Shown here piece after piece: positions 45,938 through 56,234 of a stretch of DNA of 64,000 nucleotides. Made by a program: the position numbers and the translations under genes. Where the stretch lies: NCBI RefSeq assembly GCF_020544465.1, contig NZ_CP066126.1, forward strand, positions 1,178,001-1,242,000. Reading direction: 5' to 3'. The DNA is from Chromobacterium rhizoryzae. Its GTDB lineage: Bacteria > Pseudomonadota > Gammaproteobacteria > Burkholderiales > Chromobacteriaceae. Every line of letters starts with the position of its first letter. The first letter of the stretch is position 1. The notes below the pieces were generated by a model. The model did no database searches. It saw nothing but the letters and a program-made list of their open reading frames with translations, and had not been told where the DNA came from.

Positions 45938-46227
45938 GCGTTTCCGGCGCGCCTCTTGCCGGTTTTCCCCCTTCCCGCCTATTTGATTCCCCTGGCCTCG
46001 CTTTGAAAATCCGGAGCCGGACGCCGTCGCGACGGCTGGCGATTGCCGACAGATTATGATATAAGCATTTTTGTGGCCGGGCACGATGGACAGAAGTCCG
46101 CCCGCATTGCGGGCGGCTTGAGAATGCGCCTGGGCTGAAATATATTGTGAACGTCTGTTATGACGAATGGACATGACGGTCTAGGCTGTCATCTAATGGA
46201 AAGCTACAGCAATTGTAGAGAGCGAAC

Positions 46228-46980
46228 ATGCTATCCAATTCCGTTGCTACTTTCAGCCTGTATTCGGATTTATACGCCCGGTTTCGTCCGGCGTATCCGG
46301 AGGCCTTGTATCAGTGGCTATTGCCGCAGTGCGCCGAATATGGGCGAGCCTGGGATTGCGCCACCGGCAACGGTCAGACCGCGGTGAGGTTGGGGGACAG
46401 TTTCGCGCGCGTGGACGCCACGGACATCAGCTCCGCGCAGCTGGGTCAGGCCGAGGCGCATAATCAGGTGTATTACCGCGAGTGTCCGGCCGAGGTCACG
46501 CCGTTCGACGACGCCGCCTTTGATCTGATCACGGTGTCGCAGGCTTTGCATTGGTTTCATTTCCCGTCGTTCTGGCCGGAGGTGGGACGGGTGCTCAAGC
46601 CGGGCGGCGTGTTCGCCGCCTGGGGTTATCATCTATGCAGGGTGTCCCCCGAAGTGGACCGCGCCGCGGCGATTTTGACGTCCATCATCGAACCGTTCTG
46701 GTCCAGCCGCTGCCAGATACTGTGGGACGGCTACAGCACCGCGGGCTGCCCGCTGCCCGTGCTGGAAACGCCGGATCTGGCGATTGATTGCGATTGGACG
46801 CTGGAGCAATACCTGGGCTTTCTCAACACGCTGTCCGCCAGCAAGCTATGCAAACAGACTCTGGGCGAGCATGTGCTGGACGATGCCTCCAGCCGCATCG
46901 CCCGCGCCTGGGGCGATGGCGATCAGGTGTGCCGGGTCAGCATGCCGCTGAGCCTGCTGGTGGCGCGGCGCCCGGCGTAA
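46228..46980 (+). CDS. Class I SAM-dependent methyltransferase
   Basis: A 250-residue protein with the SAM-binding motif I AWDCATGNGQTAVRLG, motif II region VDATDISSAQLGQA, and FDLITVSQALHWFHF with VLKPGGVFAAW (motif III area). These match the Methyltransf_11/25 group; the ALHWF element is shared with trans-aconitate-type and YeaR-like small-molecule methyltransferases. The substrate is unknown. It stands alone after about 290 bases of non-coding DNA that include a hairpin (CCGCCCGC/GCGGGCGG, 46098-46116). Confidence 0.85.
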   Translation: MLSNSVATFSLYSDLYARFRPAYPEALYQWLLPQCAEYGRAWDCATGNGQTAVRLGDSFARVDATDISSAQLGQAEAHNQVYYRECPAEVTPFDDAAFDLITVSQALHWFHFPSFWPEVGRVLKPGGVFAAWGYHLCRVSPEVDRAAAILTSIIEPFWSSRCQILWDGYSTAGCPLPVLETPDLAIDCDWTLEQYLGFLNTLSASKLCKQTLGEHVLDDASSRIARAWGDGDQVCRVSMPLSLLVARRPA

Positions 46981-47065
46981 CGGGTTCTACAACCGATTCC
47001 GCGCCATCTGCCGGCGCAAGCAATCCAGCACCGCCCGCCGCGCGTAGCCGGCGGCGGGCCGGCTT

Positions 47066-47479
47066 TCAGCGCCGCTTGTCGTATTCCGCTTGCAGATCGG
47101 ACAGCAGGATGTTGAGCGCGTCGGACGAACGCAGCAGTTCGATCAGCGACACCGCCAGCGAGCAAATCATGCACAGCAGGCTGATGCCGAAAGTCAGCTC
47201 CCCCCAAGCCTGCCAGCCGGTATAAACCTGGAACATCGCCACCGTGCATAGAAACAGGCTGGCGATGCCCAGGCATTGCATCCATTTGATCAAGGTGATG
47301 CGGGTGCGCAGATTGCCGATCTGGCGCAGGATCTTGGGGTCCTGGCTATCGCGGTACTCCTCGTACAGATTGCGAATGATGCCGGCCAGGCCGAGAAAAC
47401 GGTTGGTATAGGCCAGCAACAGCAGGGAAATGGCGGGAAACAGCAGGGCGGGCGTGGTCAGGGTCAGCGCGGAGTGCAT
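47066..47479 (-). CDS. DUF2721 membrane protein
   Basis: A 137-residue protein with three hydrophobic segments (about residues 5-30, 65-88 and 92-115) and a charged loop between the first two (NRFLGLAGIIRNLYEEYRDSQ). The pattern fits the DUF2721 family of unknown function. The start codon overlaps the stop of the upstream L,D-transpeptidase gene, so the two are coupled, which hints at an envelope role. Confidence 0.75.
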   Translation of the reverse strand: MHSALTLTTPALLFPAISLLLLAYTNRFLGLAGIIRNLYEEYRDSQDPKILRQIGNLRTRITLIKWMQCLGIASLFLCTVAMFQVYTGWQAWGELTFGISLLCMICSLAVSLIELLRSSDALNILLSDLQAEYDKRR

Positions 47480-48135
47480 CAGGCGTTCTCATCAATCAGG
47501 ACATCAATGCCGTTGTCGGTGGCGTCGAATAGTTCGATTACGTCCGGGTTCTTCATGCGGACGCAGCCGAGGGAGGTGGGGGTGCCCCAGGGCACGTGGT
47601 CCCCGGCACCGTGGATGTAAATGGCTCGATTATAACTGTCTACTTCGCCGCCTTGGTTCTTTCCGGGCTCTTCGCCGCACAGCCACAGAATGCGGGTGAG
47701 GATCCAGTCCTTGTTCGGGTACTGGATGTGCAGTTCCGGCGTGTACTTCCAGGGCGTCACTTTGCGGCGGAAAATAATGGTGTTGGCTTCCACGCCGGCG
47801 CCGATGCGTTCGCAGACCCGGTGCCAGCCGCGCGGGGTCTGGTAGCTGCCGCTGACTTCTCCCACGCCCTTGCGCGCGGTGGACACCTGATATTCGCGTT
47901 GCAACAGCCCCCAGCCGTCGTAGCGGCGCAGGGTCTGGCTGCGCACGCCGACCAGAATCCAGGGCGCGCCGTAATGGCGCGGATTGGGGGAGGTGTCCAG
48001 CAAGGGCGCGGCGGCCTGCTGCTGAACCGCGAAAGCCGCCGCCGCCAATGGGTCCATCGCCAGCGCGGCGTCGTCTTCCGCGTCGCCGGCGAAGGCGGAC
48101 GCGCTCAAGGACAGGGCGAGCATCAGTCGCAGCAT
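47479..48135 (-). CDS. L,D-transpeptidase (YkuD domain)
   Basis: A 218-residue periplasmic enzyme with a signal peptide ending ASAFA. The YkuD catalytic motif is IHGAGDHVPWGTPTSLGCVRMKNPD with the nucleophilic Cys. Such enzymes form 3-3 peptidoglycan cross-links or attach lipoproteins. The catalytic domain starts near HYGAPWILVGVRSQTL. It follows tadA after four bases, so the order is tadA, transpeptidase, DUF2721. Confidence 0.9.
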   Translation of the reverse strand: MLRLMLALSLSASAFAGDAEDDAALAMDPLAAAAFAVQQQAAAPLLDTSPNPRHYGAPWILVGVRSQTLRRYDGWGLLQREYQVSTARKGVGEVSGSYQTPRGWHRVCERIGAGVEANTIIFRRKVTPWKYTPELHIQYPNKDWILTRILWLCGEEPGKNQGGEVDSYNRAIYIHGAGDHVPWGTPTSLGCVRMKNPDVIELFDATDNGIDVLIDENA

Positions 48136-48139
48136 GGCA

Positions 48140-49971
<1,832 letters not shown>

Positions 49972-50250
49972 TCAGCGGCGCAGCCAGCGGCGTCCCAGCT
50001 GCCACAGCGCCCAAAGCCGCGCGCCGGTGCCCAGCCAGGATTGCAACCTTCCGCCCGGCGGCAGCAGGCTGCCGAGCACGGCCAGAATCTTGCCGAGCCC
50101 GCGGTGCCGGCCCCAGGCTTTCAGGCCTTCTCCAGCGGCGCCGAGAGGATGGCGGCGCAGGGTGTCCAGCTCCAGGCGCAGCTTGACCCTGAGCGCTTCG
50201 CCCTTCATCACCAGCAATTGTTTCTTGATGGCGCGGTCTCTCGGGTTCAC
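49972..50250 (-). CDS. YqjK-like small protein
   Basis: A 92-residue basic protein, MNPRDRAIKKQLLVMKGEAL..., with helical N-terminal residues and a C-terminal LWALWQLGRRWLRR. It is the third gene of an operon with DUF883 and YqjE-like proteins, matching the E. coli yqjD-yqjE-yqjK order; the similarity is in position and size more than in a motif. It overlaps the upstream gene by four bases. Confidence 0.65.
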   Translation of the reverse strand: MNPRDRAIKKQLLVMKGEALRVKLRLELDTLRRHPLGAAGEGLKAWGRHRGLGKILAVLGSLLPPGGRLQSWLGTGARLWALWQLGRRWLRR

Positions 50251-50636
50251 GGCGCGTCTCCGCCGCCCAAGGCCGCCCAGTCCTTGCGCACTTCTTCCAA
50301 TGTGGTGGCGAAGGCCGGTCCTTGCTCGCGCAGCCGTCGACGCAGACGGAAGGCCAGCCAGGCGCCCGCGCCGCAGAACAGCAGCGCGCAGGCGGCAAGC
50401 GCCCAGGCGCGCAGAGTCGGCGGAGTCAGCGCCCAGACCAGCAGCAGGCCCGCCATCAGGCCCACGGCGATCAGGATCAGCGCCAGCATGCCGGTGAACA
50501 GGCTGCCGATGATGTCGTCTTTCAGTTCCTGAGCTTCAAGCGACAGCAGTTCCGCCCGGGTCAGCAGCAAGGAGGCCACCCCGCCGGCGAAGGAGCGCAG
50601 GCTGCCGGGGCGGGGCGGAGATTGGCGTTGCGGCAT
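50247..50636 (-). CDS. YqjE-like membrane protein (holin-X/DUF1469 type)
   Basis: A 129-residue protein with two membrane segments (about 46-70 and 76-95) separated by a tight turn, preceded by the helical segment SLLLTRAELLSLEAQELKDDI. This is typical of the YqjE family. It sits between a DUF883 protein and a small basic protein, suggesting an inner-membrane, ribosome- or stress-associated module as in E. coli. Confidence 0.8.
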   Translation of the reverse strand: MPQRQSPPRPGSLRSFAGGVASLLLTRAELLSLEAQELKDDIIGSLFTGMLALILIAVGLMAGLLLVWALTPPTLRAWALAACALLFCGAGAWLAFRLRRRLREQGPAFATTLEEVRKDWAALGGGDAP

Positions 50637-50639
50637 GCC

Positions 50640-50957
50640 TTAGCGGCGGGAAACCAGCATGCCCAGCAGGAAGGCGACGCCGGCGGCGATGCCGATGGAT
50701 TTCCACGGGTTTTCATGCACGTATTGATCGGTCGCTTTGGCGGCGACCTTGGCCTTGCCGACCACCACTTGCTCGGCGTCCAGCAGCTTGGCCTTGGCGA
50801 GCTTCAGCTTTTCGTTGACGCGCTGGCGGATTTCCTTGCTTTTCTGGCTGCCGTCGTCCAGCGAGGCGTCGATCAGCTCTTCGGTGCTGACCAGAACCTG
50901 GCGCACGTCATCCAGTAATTGTTCTTTTTCCTTGGCGATTGCAGCGGCATTGGACAT
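50640..50957 (-). CDS. DUF883 family membrane protein (YqjD/ElaB-like)
   Basis: A 105-residue protein with a long amphipathic helix (about 5-75) and a C-terminal membrane anchor VHENPWKSIGIAAGVAFLLGMLVSRR, the hallmark of YqjD/ElaB proteins. Relatives anchor ribosomes to the membrane in stationary phase. AGGAG precedes ATG 50957. It leads the three-gene yqj-like operon. Confidence 0.9.
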   Translation of the reverse strand: MSNAAAIAKEKEQLLDDVRQVLVSTEELIDASLDDGSQKSKEIRQRVNEKLKLAKAKLLDAEQVVVGKAKVAAKATDQYVHENPWKSIGIAAGVAFLLGMLVSRR

Positions 50958-51093
50958 AAAGATCTCCTGGTGAAAATGAATGGGAATTCCGCGAAGGCAG
51001 GACTCTCGCGGTGCAGCAATCAAGCTGGCTACCATGAACCTATCAGGCTGGGCCAATGACGTCAAACACTGGATTTGACCGCTTTCGCCTGCG

Positions 51094-52401
51094 TCAAATC
51101 CGGCCGTAGGCGACGTTTTCCCACTGCGGAAGCCGTGGCGCGCGGAAACGGCTGGCCGCGTACAAGCCCACGCCGCCCATGGCCAGGCTGAACAGGGCCG
51201 AGATCCAGGGGCTCCAGGGCGTGGCGGCGATCAGCAGCAGCGGCGCGGCGCTGGCCCACAGCGAATAAGCGATGTTGTAGGTGACGGCGATGCCGGAGAC
51301 GCGGATGTCGGCGGGAAACAGACTGATCATCGCCGAGGGCACCACGCCGACGATGCCGCAGCACAGGCCGGCGACGGCGTAGGCGAGGCCGGGCCAGCGC
51401 CAGCCGCCGATCAGGCTGGCGTAGAGCAGGCCCACGCCCACGGGCAACAACAGGCTGTAGAGGATCAGGCTGCGCAACGGGCCGACGCGGTCGGTGACGC
51501 GGCCGGCGATCACGCAGCCTATGTTGAGGAAGACGATGCCGAGGCTGCCCAGCGCGAAGGCGTCCTTGGCCGGCCAGGCGAAGTGCTGCTGCAGCAAGGT
51601 GGGGGTGACCACCACCGGAATCACCACGGCCGAAGTCAGCACGCAGGTCAGCAGCGCCGCCGGCAGCAGGGTGCTCCGGTGCGCGCGCAGCACTTCCAGC
51701 AGCGGGTAGGCGCGCTCCTGCCGCTGAGAGCGCAGGGACAGGAATACCGGCGTTTCATTCAGCCAGCGGCGCAGCCAGACGCCGAACAGGCCGAGCGGGC
51801 CGCCGAGCAGGAACGGAATCCGCCAGGCGTAGTCCTGCATTTGCTGAGGGCTGAAGACTTCGGCCAGCAGGGTGGCGGTCAGCGCGCCCAGCAGATAGCC
51901 CATGGTCAGGCCGGCTTGCAACAGGCCCAGCGCGTAGCCGCGATGGCGCGCCGGCGCGTGTTCGGCGACAAAGGTCCAGGCGCTGGGCACCTCGCCGCCC
52001 ACCGCCGCGCCTTGCAGCAGCCGCAGGCACAGCAGCAGCAGCGGCGCCAGATAGCCGATCTGGGCGTAAGTGGGCAGCAGGCCGATCAGCAGACAGGGGC
52101 CGGCCATCATCAGCATGCTGAGGCTGAACATGCGCTTGCGGCCCAGGCGGTCGGCGAAGTGGGCCATCAGGATGCCGCCCAGCGGGCGCGCCAGGTAGCC
52201 GGTGGCGAAGATGCCGAAGGTTTGCAGCAGGCGCAGCCATTCCGGCATCTGCGGCGGGAAGAACAATTGGCTGAGCGTGGCGGCGAAGAAGGCGAAGACG
52301 ATGAAGTCGTAGATTTCGAGCGCGCCGCCCAGCGCGGCCAGTCCCAGGGTGCGGTAGTCGGAGCGTGAAAGTGCGGCGGCGGGCGTGGCGATGGCGTTCA
52401 T
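51094..52401 (-). CDS. MFS transporter of the metabolite:H+ symporter (MHS) family
   Basis: A 435-residue, 12-segment major facilitator. The family motifs are YDFIVFAFFAATLSQLFFP in helix 1, RPLGGILMAHFADRLGRKRMFSLSMLMM in loop 2-3, and GAAVGGEVPSAWTFVAEHAP in helices 4-5. MHS transporters carry proline, betaine, citrate, dicarboxylates or shikimate; the substrate is not clear here. It is the only gene of its unit, preceded by about 240 bases with no other feature than the guaA terminator. Confidence 0.88.
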   Translation of the reverse strand: MNAIATPAAALSRSDYRTLGLAALGGALEIYDFIVFAFFAATLSQLFFPPQMPEWLRLLQTFGIFATGYLARPLGGILMAHFADRLGRKRMFSLSMLMMAGPCLLIGLLPTYAQIGYLAPLLLLCLRLLQGAAVGGEVPSAWTFVAEHAPARHRGYALGLLQAGLTMGYLLGALTATLLAEVFSPQQMQDYAWRIPFLLGGPLGLFGVWLRRWLNETPVFLSLRSQRQERAYPLLEVLRAHRSTLLPAALLTCVLTSAVVIPVVVTPTLLQQHFAWPAKDAFALGSLGIVFLNIGCVIAGRVTDRVGPLRSLILYSLLLPVGVGLLYASLIGGWRWPGLAYAVAGLCCGIVGVVPSAMISLFPADIRVSGIAVTYNIAYSLWASAAPLLLIAATPWSPWISALFSLAMGGVGLYAASRFRAPRLPQWENVAYGRI

Positions 52402-52610
52402 GACGGTTTGGGTGACGGTGGCGCGAAGGAGGGGCTGGAGTCGGATTCAATGCGCGCCGGCAAGGGCTGGACGCAGGGCTGGAATCTGCTTAAGGCAATG
52501 CGAATATGGCGGTATGGCAAACATGCCGCCAGTTTAGCGCGTGTCGGGAAATGTTGCGATAGTCAGTTGCATTTTAACGGCATAAATTGCGCCGGGCGCG
52601 GACAAGAAAA

Positions 52611-52632
52611 AACCCCGGCGTCTGCCGGGGTT
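52611..52632 (-). terminator. Rho-independent terminator of guaA
   Basis: AACCCCGGC pairs with GCCGGGGTT around four bases. On the minus strand the stem is followed by a T run, read from the A run at 52606-52612. Confidence 0.9.
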
Positions 52633-52645
52633 GAGAGGAGGGCGC

Positions 52646-54223
52646 TTATTCCCACTCGATGGTGGCCGGCGGCTTGCCGGACACGTCGTACACCACGCGG
52701 TTGATGCCCTTGACCTCGTTGATGATGCGGTTGGACGCGCGGCCCAGCAGGCTGTACGGCAGTTCCGCCCAGTGGGCGGTCATGAAGTCGCTGGTGACCA
52801 CGGCGCGCAGCGCGACGACGTAGTCGTAAGTGCGGCCGTCGCCCATCACGCCCACCGATTTCACCGGCAGGAACACGGCGAAGGCCTGGCTGGTCAGTTC
52901 GTACCAGTTCTTGCCGCTCTTCTCGTCCACGGTGTTGCGCAGTTCTTCGATGAAGATGGCGTCGGCCTGGCGCAGCAGATCGGCGTACTCTTTCTTCACT
53001 TCGCCCAGGATGCGCACGCCCAGGCCCGGGCCCGGGAAGGGGTGGCGGTAGACCATGTCGTGCGGCAGGCCGAGCGCGACGCCCAATTGGCGCACTTCAT
53101 CCTTGAACAGCTCGCGCAGCGGCTCCAGCAGCTTGAGGTTCATGTCTTCCGGCAGGCCGCCCACATTGTGGTGGCTCTTGATGGTGTGGGCCTTCTTGGT
53201 CTTGGCGCCGGCGGATTCGATCACGTCCGGGTAGATGGTGCCCTGGGCCAGCCATTTGGCGTTGCTGAGCTTGCCGGATTCGCGGTCGAACACCTCGATG
53301 AATTCCGCGCCGATGATCTTGCGCTTCTTCTCCGGGTCGCTCTCGCCGGCGAGCTTGCTCATGAAGTCGGCTTCCGCCTGCACGTGAACCACTTTCACGC
53401 CCAGGTTCTGCGCGAACATTTCCATCACCATCTTGCCTTCGTTCAGGCGCAGCAGGCCGTGATCGACGAAGACGCAGGTCAGTTGCGGGCCGATGGCGCG
53501 GTGGATCAGCGCGGCGGCCACCGAGGAGTCCACGCCGCCGGACAGGCCGAGGATGACTTCTTCGTCGCCCACTTGCTCGCGGATCTTCTTCACCGCTTCG
53601 TCGATGTAGTTGGGCATGGTCCAGCTGGGTTTGCAGCCGGCCACGTGCAGCACGAAGCGATGGATCATTTCCGTGCCGCGCTTGGTGTGAGTCACTTCCG
53701 GATGGAACTGCACGCCGTAGAGGCCGCGGCTCTCGTCGGCCATGGCCGCGATCGGGCAGGACGGGGTTTCGGCGATGACGTTGAAGCCCGGCGGCAGGCC
53801 GGTGACCTTGTCGCCATGGCTCATCCATACGTCGAGGAAGCCGTTGCCGGCGTCGTCCACCTGGTCTTGCAGGCCTTCCAGCAGTTTGGAGTGATGGCGG
53901 GCCTTGATCTGGGCGTAGCCGAACTCGCGCTTGTCGCCGGCTTCCACTTTGCCGCCGAAGGTCTGAGCCATGAACTGCATGCCGTAGCAGATGCCCAGCA
54001 CCGGAACGCCGAGTTCGAACAGCGCCGGATCGGCCTGGTAGTCGGATTCGTACACCGAGTTGGGGCCGCCGGAGAGGATGATGGCTTTGGGCGCGAAGGC
54101 GCGGATTTCTTCCAGCGGCATGTCAAACGAATGAAGCTCACAGTAAACGTGAGCTTCGCGTACGCGGCGGGCAATCAGTTGGGTGACCTGAGAGCCGAAA
54201 TCGAGAATGAGGACTTTGTCCAT
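52646..54223 (-). CDS. guaA: GMP synthase (glutamine-hydrolysing)
   Basis: A 525-residue enzyme. The glutamine amidotransferase domain (1-200) has the nucleophilic Cys in [11 protein letters not shown] and the His/Glu pair in [11 protein letters not shown]. The ATP pyrophosphatase loop [14 protein letters not shown] follows, and the C-terminal dimerisation domain includes [15 protein letters not shown]. It makes GMP from XMP. It is followed by its own terminator. Confidence 0.99.
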   Translation of the reverse strand: MDKVLILDFGSQVTQLIARRVREAHVYCELHSFDMPLEEIRAFAPKAIILSGGPNSVYESDYQADPALFELGVPVLGICYGMQFMAQTFGGKVEAGDKREFGYAQIKARHHSKLLEGLQDQVDDAGNGFLDVWMSHGDKVTGLPPGFNVIAETPSCPIAAMADESRGLYGVQFHPEVTHTKRGTEMIHRFVLHVAGCKPSWTMPNYIDEAVKKIREQVGDEEVILGLSGGVDSSVAAALIHRAIGPQLTCVFVDHGLLRLNEGKMVMEMFAQNLGVKVVHVQAEADFMSKLAGESDPEKKRKIIGAEFIEVFDRESGKLSNAKWLAQGTIYPDVIESAGAKTKKAHTIKSHHNVGGLPEDMNLKLLEPLRELFKDEVRQLGVALGLPHDMVYRHPFPGPGLGVRILGEVKKEYADLLRQADAIFIEELRNTVDEKSGKNWYELTSQAFAVFLPVKSVGVMGDGRTYDYVVALRAVVTSDFMTAHWAELPYSLLGRASNRIINEVKGINRVVYDVSGKPPATIEWE

Positions 54224-54315
54224 GCCTATCCTTCAGGAAATGTTGTGGGCCGTGCGGCCGTGATGATTGAGATAGTGTCGCAGGCGGCTGGGCGCGTGGC
54301 GGCGCGGGCCTGCTT

Positions 54316-54669
54316 TCATTGTTCGCCGTCCCGAGACGGCAGCCGGAATCTGCGGCTGCGCTCCGGCACGTGTTCGCTGCGGGCCAGCAGCATCAGCAGT
54401 CCGGTGAGGATCATGCCGAAGGACAGCAGATGGCTGGGGCGCAGGCCTACCGCGTCGTAGAGGTAGATGGCGCCGCCGGCGTAGATCAGCAGCGGGCTGG
54501 TGACCAGGGTGGATTTGTTGAAGCCGTCCACGACGAAGAGCAAAACGCCCGCGGCGGCCAGCAACAGAGAGAGCAAGGTGGCGGTGTTGGGCAGCAGCGA
54601 GGTGCTTTTCAGGAACCAGACCGATCCCAGGCAAATGAGCACGATGGGCAAGGCTGCGCTGCGGTTCAT
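54316..54669 (-). CDS. Four-helix membrane protein of unknown function
   Basis: A 117-residue protein with about four hydrophobic segments (8-25, 30-48, 57-72 and 80-96) and a basic C-terminus (ERSRRFRLPSRDGEQ). The layout resembles DUF5668-like small membrane proteins. Its ATG overlaps the smpB stop by one base, so it is read from the smpB transcript. The function is unknown. Confidence 0.65.
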   Translation of the reverse strand: MNRSAALPIVLICLGSVWFLKSTSLLPNTATLLSLLLAAAGVLLFVVDGFNKSTLVTSPLLIYAGGAIYLYDAVGLRPSHLLSFGMILTGLLMLLARSEHVPERSRRFRLPSRDGEQ

Positions 54670-55124
54670 CAGGCGGCTCCACGCTGGTTTTTCATGAAGC
54701 GCTGTTTTTCGCGCTGCCATTCGCGGTCTTTTTCGGTGTCGCGCTTGTCGTGCAGCTTCTTGCCCTTGGCCAGCCCCACTTCGACCTTGATGTTGCCGCG
54801 GGTGTAGTGCAGGTCCAGCGCCATCATGGTGTAGCCGGCGCGTTCCACCTTGCCGATGAAGCGGTTGATCTGCTCTTGCGACAGCAGCAGTTTGCGCGGG
54901 CGCACCGGGTCGGCCTTGACGTGGGTGGAAGCGGATTGCAGCGGCGTGATGTGGCAGCCGATCAGCCAGAAGGCGCCGTTTTTCCAGTCCACGTAGCTTT
55001 CCTTCAACTGGACGCGGCCGGCGCGGATGGCCTTGACTTCCCAACCTTCCAGCACGAGCCCGGCTTCGAGCTTTTCCTCGATGAAGTAGTCGTGGAAGGC
55101 CTTGCGGTTCTGGATGATGCTCAT
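54669..55124 (-). CDS. smpB: SsrA-binding protein SmpB
   Basis: A 151-residue tmRNA partner. [40 protein letters not shown] is the conserved beta-barrel core, and [19 protein letters not shown] is the C-terminal tail that enters the ribosomal mRNA channel. ATG 55124 matches the family start; an upstream extension is not conserved. The tmRNA gene itself is not in this window. Confidence 0.97.
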   Translation of the reverse strand: MSIIQNRKAFHDYFIEEKLEAGLVLEGWEVKAIRAGRVQLKESYVDWKNGAFWLIGCHITPLQSASTHVKADPVRPRKLLLSQEQINRFIGKVERAGYTMMALDLHYTRGNIKVEVGLAKGKKLHDKRDTEKDREWQREKQRFMKNQRGAA

Positions 55125-55320
55125 GTCGGCTATCGGAGTAATCTGTGGAATGAATCCTCCATTGTACCAGAAGCCGGCGGCTTGCCAAAGCCATGAAAAT
55201 ACAGCGCTTTGACGGGAGGCAGGGTGGGGCGCGCCGGATTTTGTTAAACTTGAGGTTTTTACCGATGCTGACGATTCCCGTGGCAAAGACGGGACAGCGG
55301 TGACGATAAGCGAGCAATGG

Positions 55321-55758
55321 ATGCAGGTGGTTGAAAAAAGCGTGTTGGTGGCGCATACGCCGGCGCAGATGTTTGCGCTGGTGGACGATATCGAGCATTA
55401 CAGCCGGTTCCTGCCCTGGTGCGGCAAGGCCGAGGTGTTGTCGCGCGAGGGCGATCAGGTGGTGGCCAGCCTGCACATCGATTACCTGAAGGTGAAGCAG
55501 CACTTCACCACCCGCAACACCAATCAAGCGGACGAGGCCATCCTGATGGAACTGGTGGACGGGCCGTTCGAGCATTTGGAAGGGCGCTGGCACTTCAAGC
55601 CCTTGGGCGAGATTGGCTGCAAAGTGGAGTTCCGTCTCAGCTACCAGTTTTCCAGCAAGATTCTGGAGATGATCATCGGGCCGGTGTTCGGCCATATTTC
55701 CGGCACCCTGGTGGACGCCTTCATCAAGGAAGCCGACAAGGTGTACGGCGATGACTGA
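55321..55758 (+). CDS. ratA: RatA/COQ10-like START-domain protein
   Basis: A 145-residue protein starting [34 protein letters not shown], the family signature of bacterial COQ10/RatA proteins. The domain is a lipid-binding START fold; E. coli RatA has been described as blocking 70S assembly, and homologues bind ubiquinone. The GTG at 55300 would add seven residues not typical of the family. It overlaps the following rnfH gene by eight bases and is divergent from smpB, an order conserved in proteobacteria. Confidence 0.93.
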   Translation: MQVVEKSVLVAHTPAQMFALVDDIEHYSRFLPWCGKAEVLSREGDQVVASLHIDYLKVKQHFTTRNTNQADEAILMELVDGPFEHLEGRWHFKPLGEIGCKVEFRLSYQFSSKILEMIIGPVFGHISGTLVDAFIKEADKVYGDD

Positions 55759-56059
55759 GCTGATGCAGGTGGAAGTGGTGTTGGCCTTGCCCGAGCGTCA
55801 GGAGCTGGTGGTCTTGCAGGTGGCGGCGGGAACGACCGCGCGCCAGGCGGCGGAGTTGTCGGGCTTGCTGGCGCGCTTCCCGCAACTGGAGACGGAGAGT
55901 CTGAAGCTGGGCGTCTTCGGCAAGGCGGTCAAGGACGACGCGCCGTTGCGCGAGCACGATAGGGTGGAGATTTACCGGCCCTTGATCGCGGACCCCAAGA
56001 TGGTGAGGCGACAACGCGCCGAAGCGGGGAAACAGATGAAAAAAGGCGGCGGGCACTAG
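55751..56059 (+). CDS. rnfH: RnfH/RatB family ubiquitin-fold protein
   Basis: A 102-residue beta-grasp protein: VEVVLALPERQELVVLQVAAGTT at the start, LKLGVFGKAVKDDAPLREHDRVEIYRPLIADPK in the middle, and a basic C-terminal tail. It is the usual partner gene of ratA. The molecular role is not settled. It is followed by a repeat element that fills the gap to the convergent diguanylate cyclase gene. Confidence 0.92.
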   Translation: MTELMQVEVVLALPERQELVVLQVAAGTTARQAAELSGLLARFPQLETESLKLGVFGKAVKDDAPLREHDRVEIYRPLIADPKMVRRQRAEAGKQMKKGGGH

Positions 56060-56080
56060 CCGCCGCCGAGAGGATGTCTA

Positions 56081-56225
56081 AGAACCTGTTTACGATTTGC
56101 TACGCGTCGTGAGGCGTGGCACGGCGAGTACAACGTCGAAATGCTCATGTATCGTGTGTACACTCCGCTTTCTCAGCGGTTTTCGCCTTGTCTCGCCTTA
56201 GCTCGCGAGATCGTAAACACGTTCT
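56081..56225 (+). repeat. MITE-like dispersed repeat, copy A, with 16-bp terminal inverted repeats
   Basis: AGAACCTGTTTACGAT (56081-56096) and ATCGTAAACACGTTCT (56210-56225) are inverted copies with one mismatch, bounding 145 bases with no coding capacity. Inner arms (GTGAGGCG, CGCCTTAGC) are also complementary, so the element could fold into a long hairpin. It lies between two convergent stop codons and may act as a shared terminator. Words and order match copy B beside rdgC. Confidence 0.6.
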
Positions 56226-56234
56226 CAACGCGGT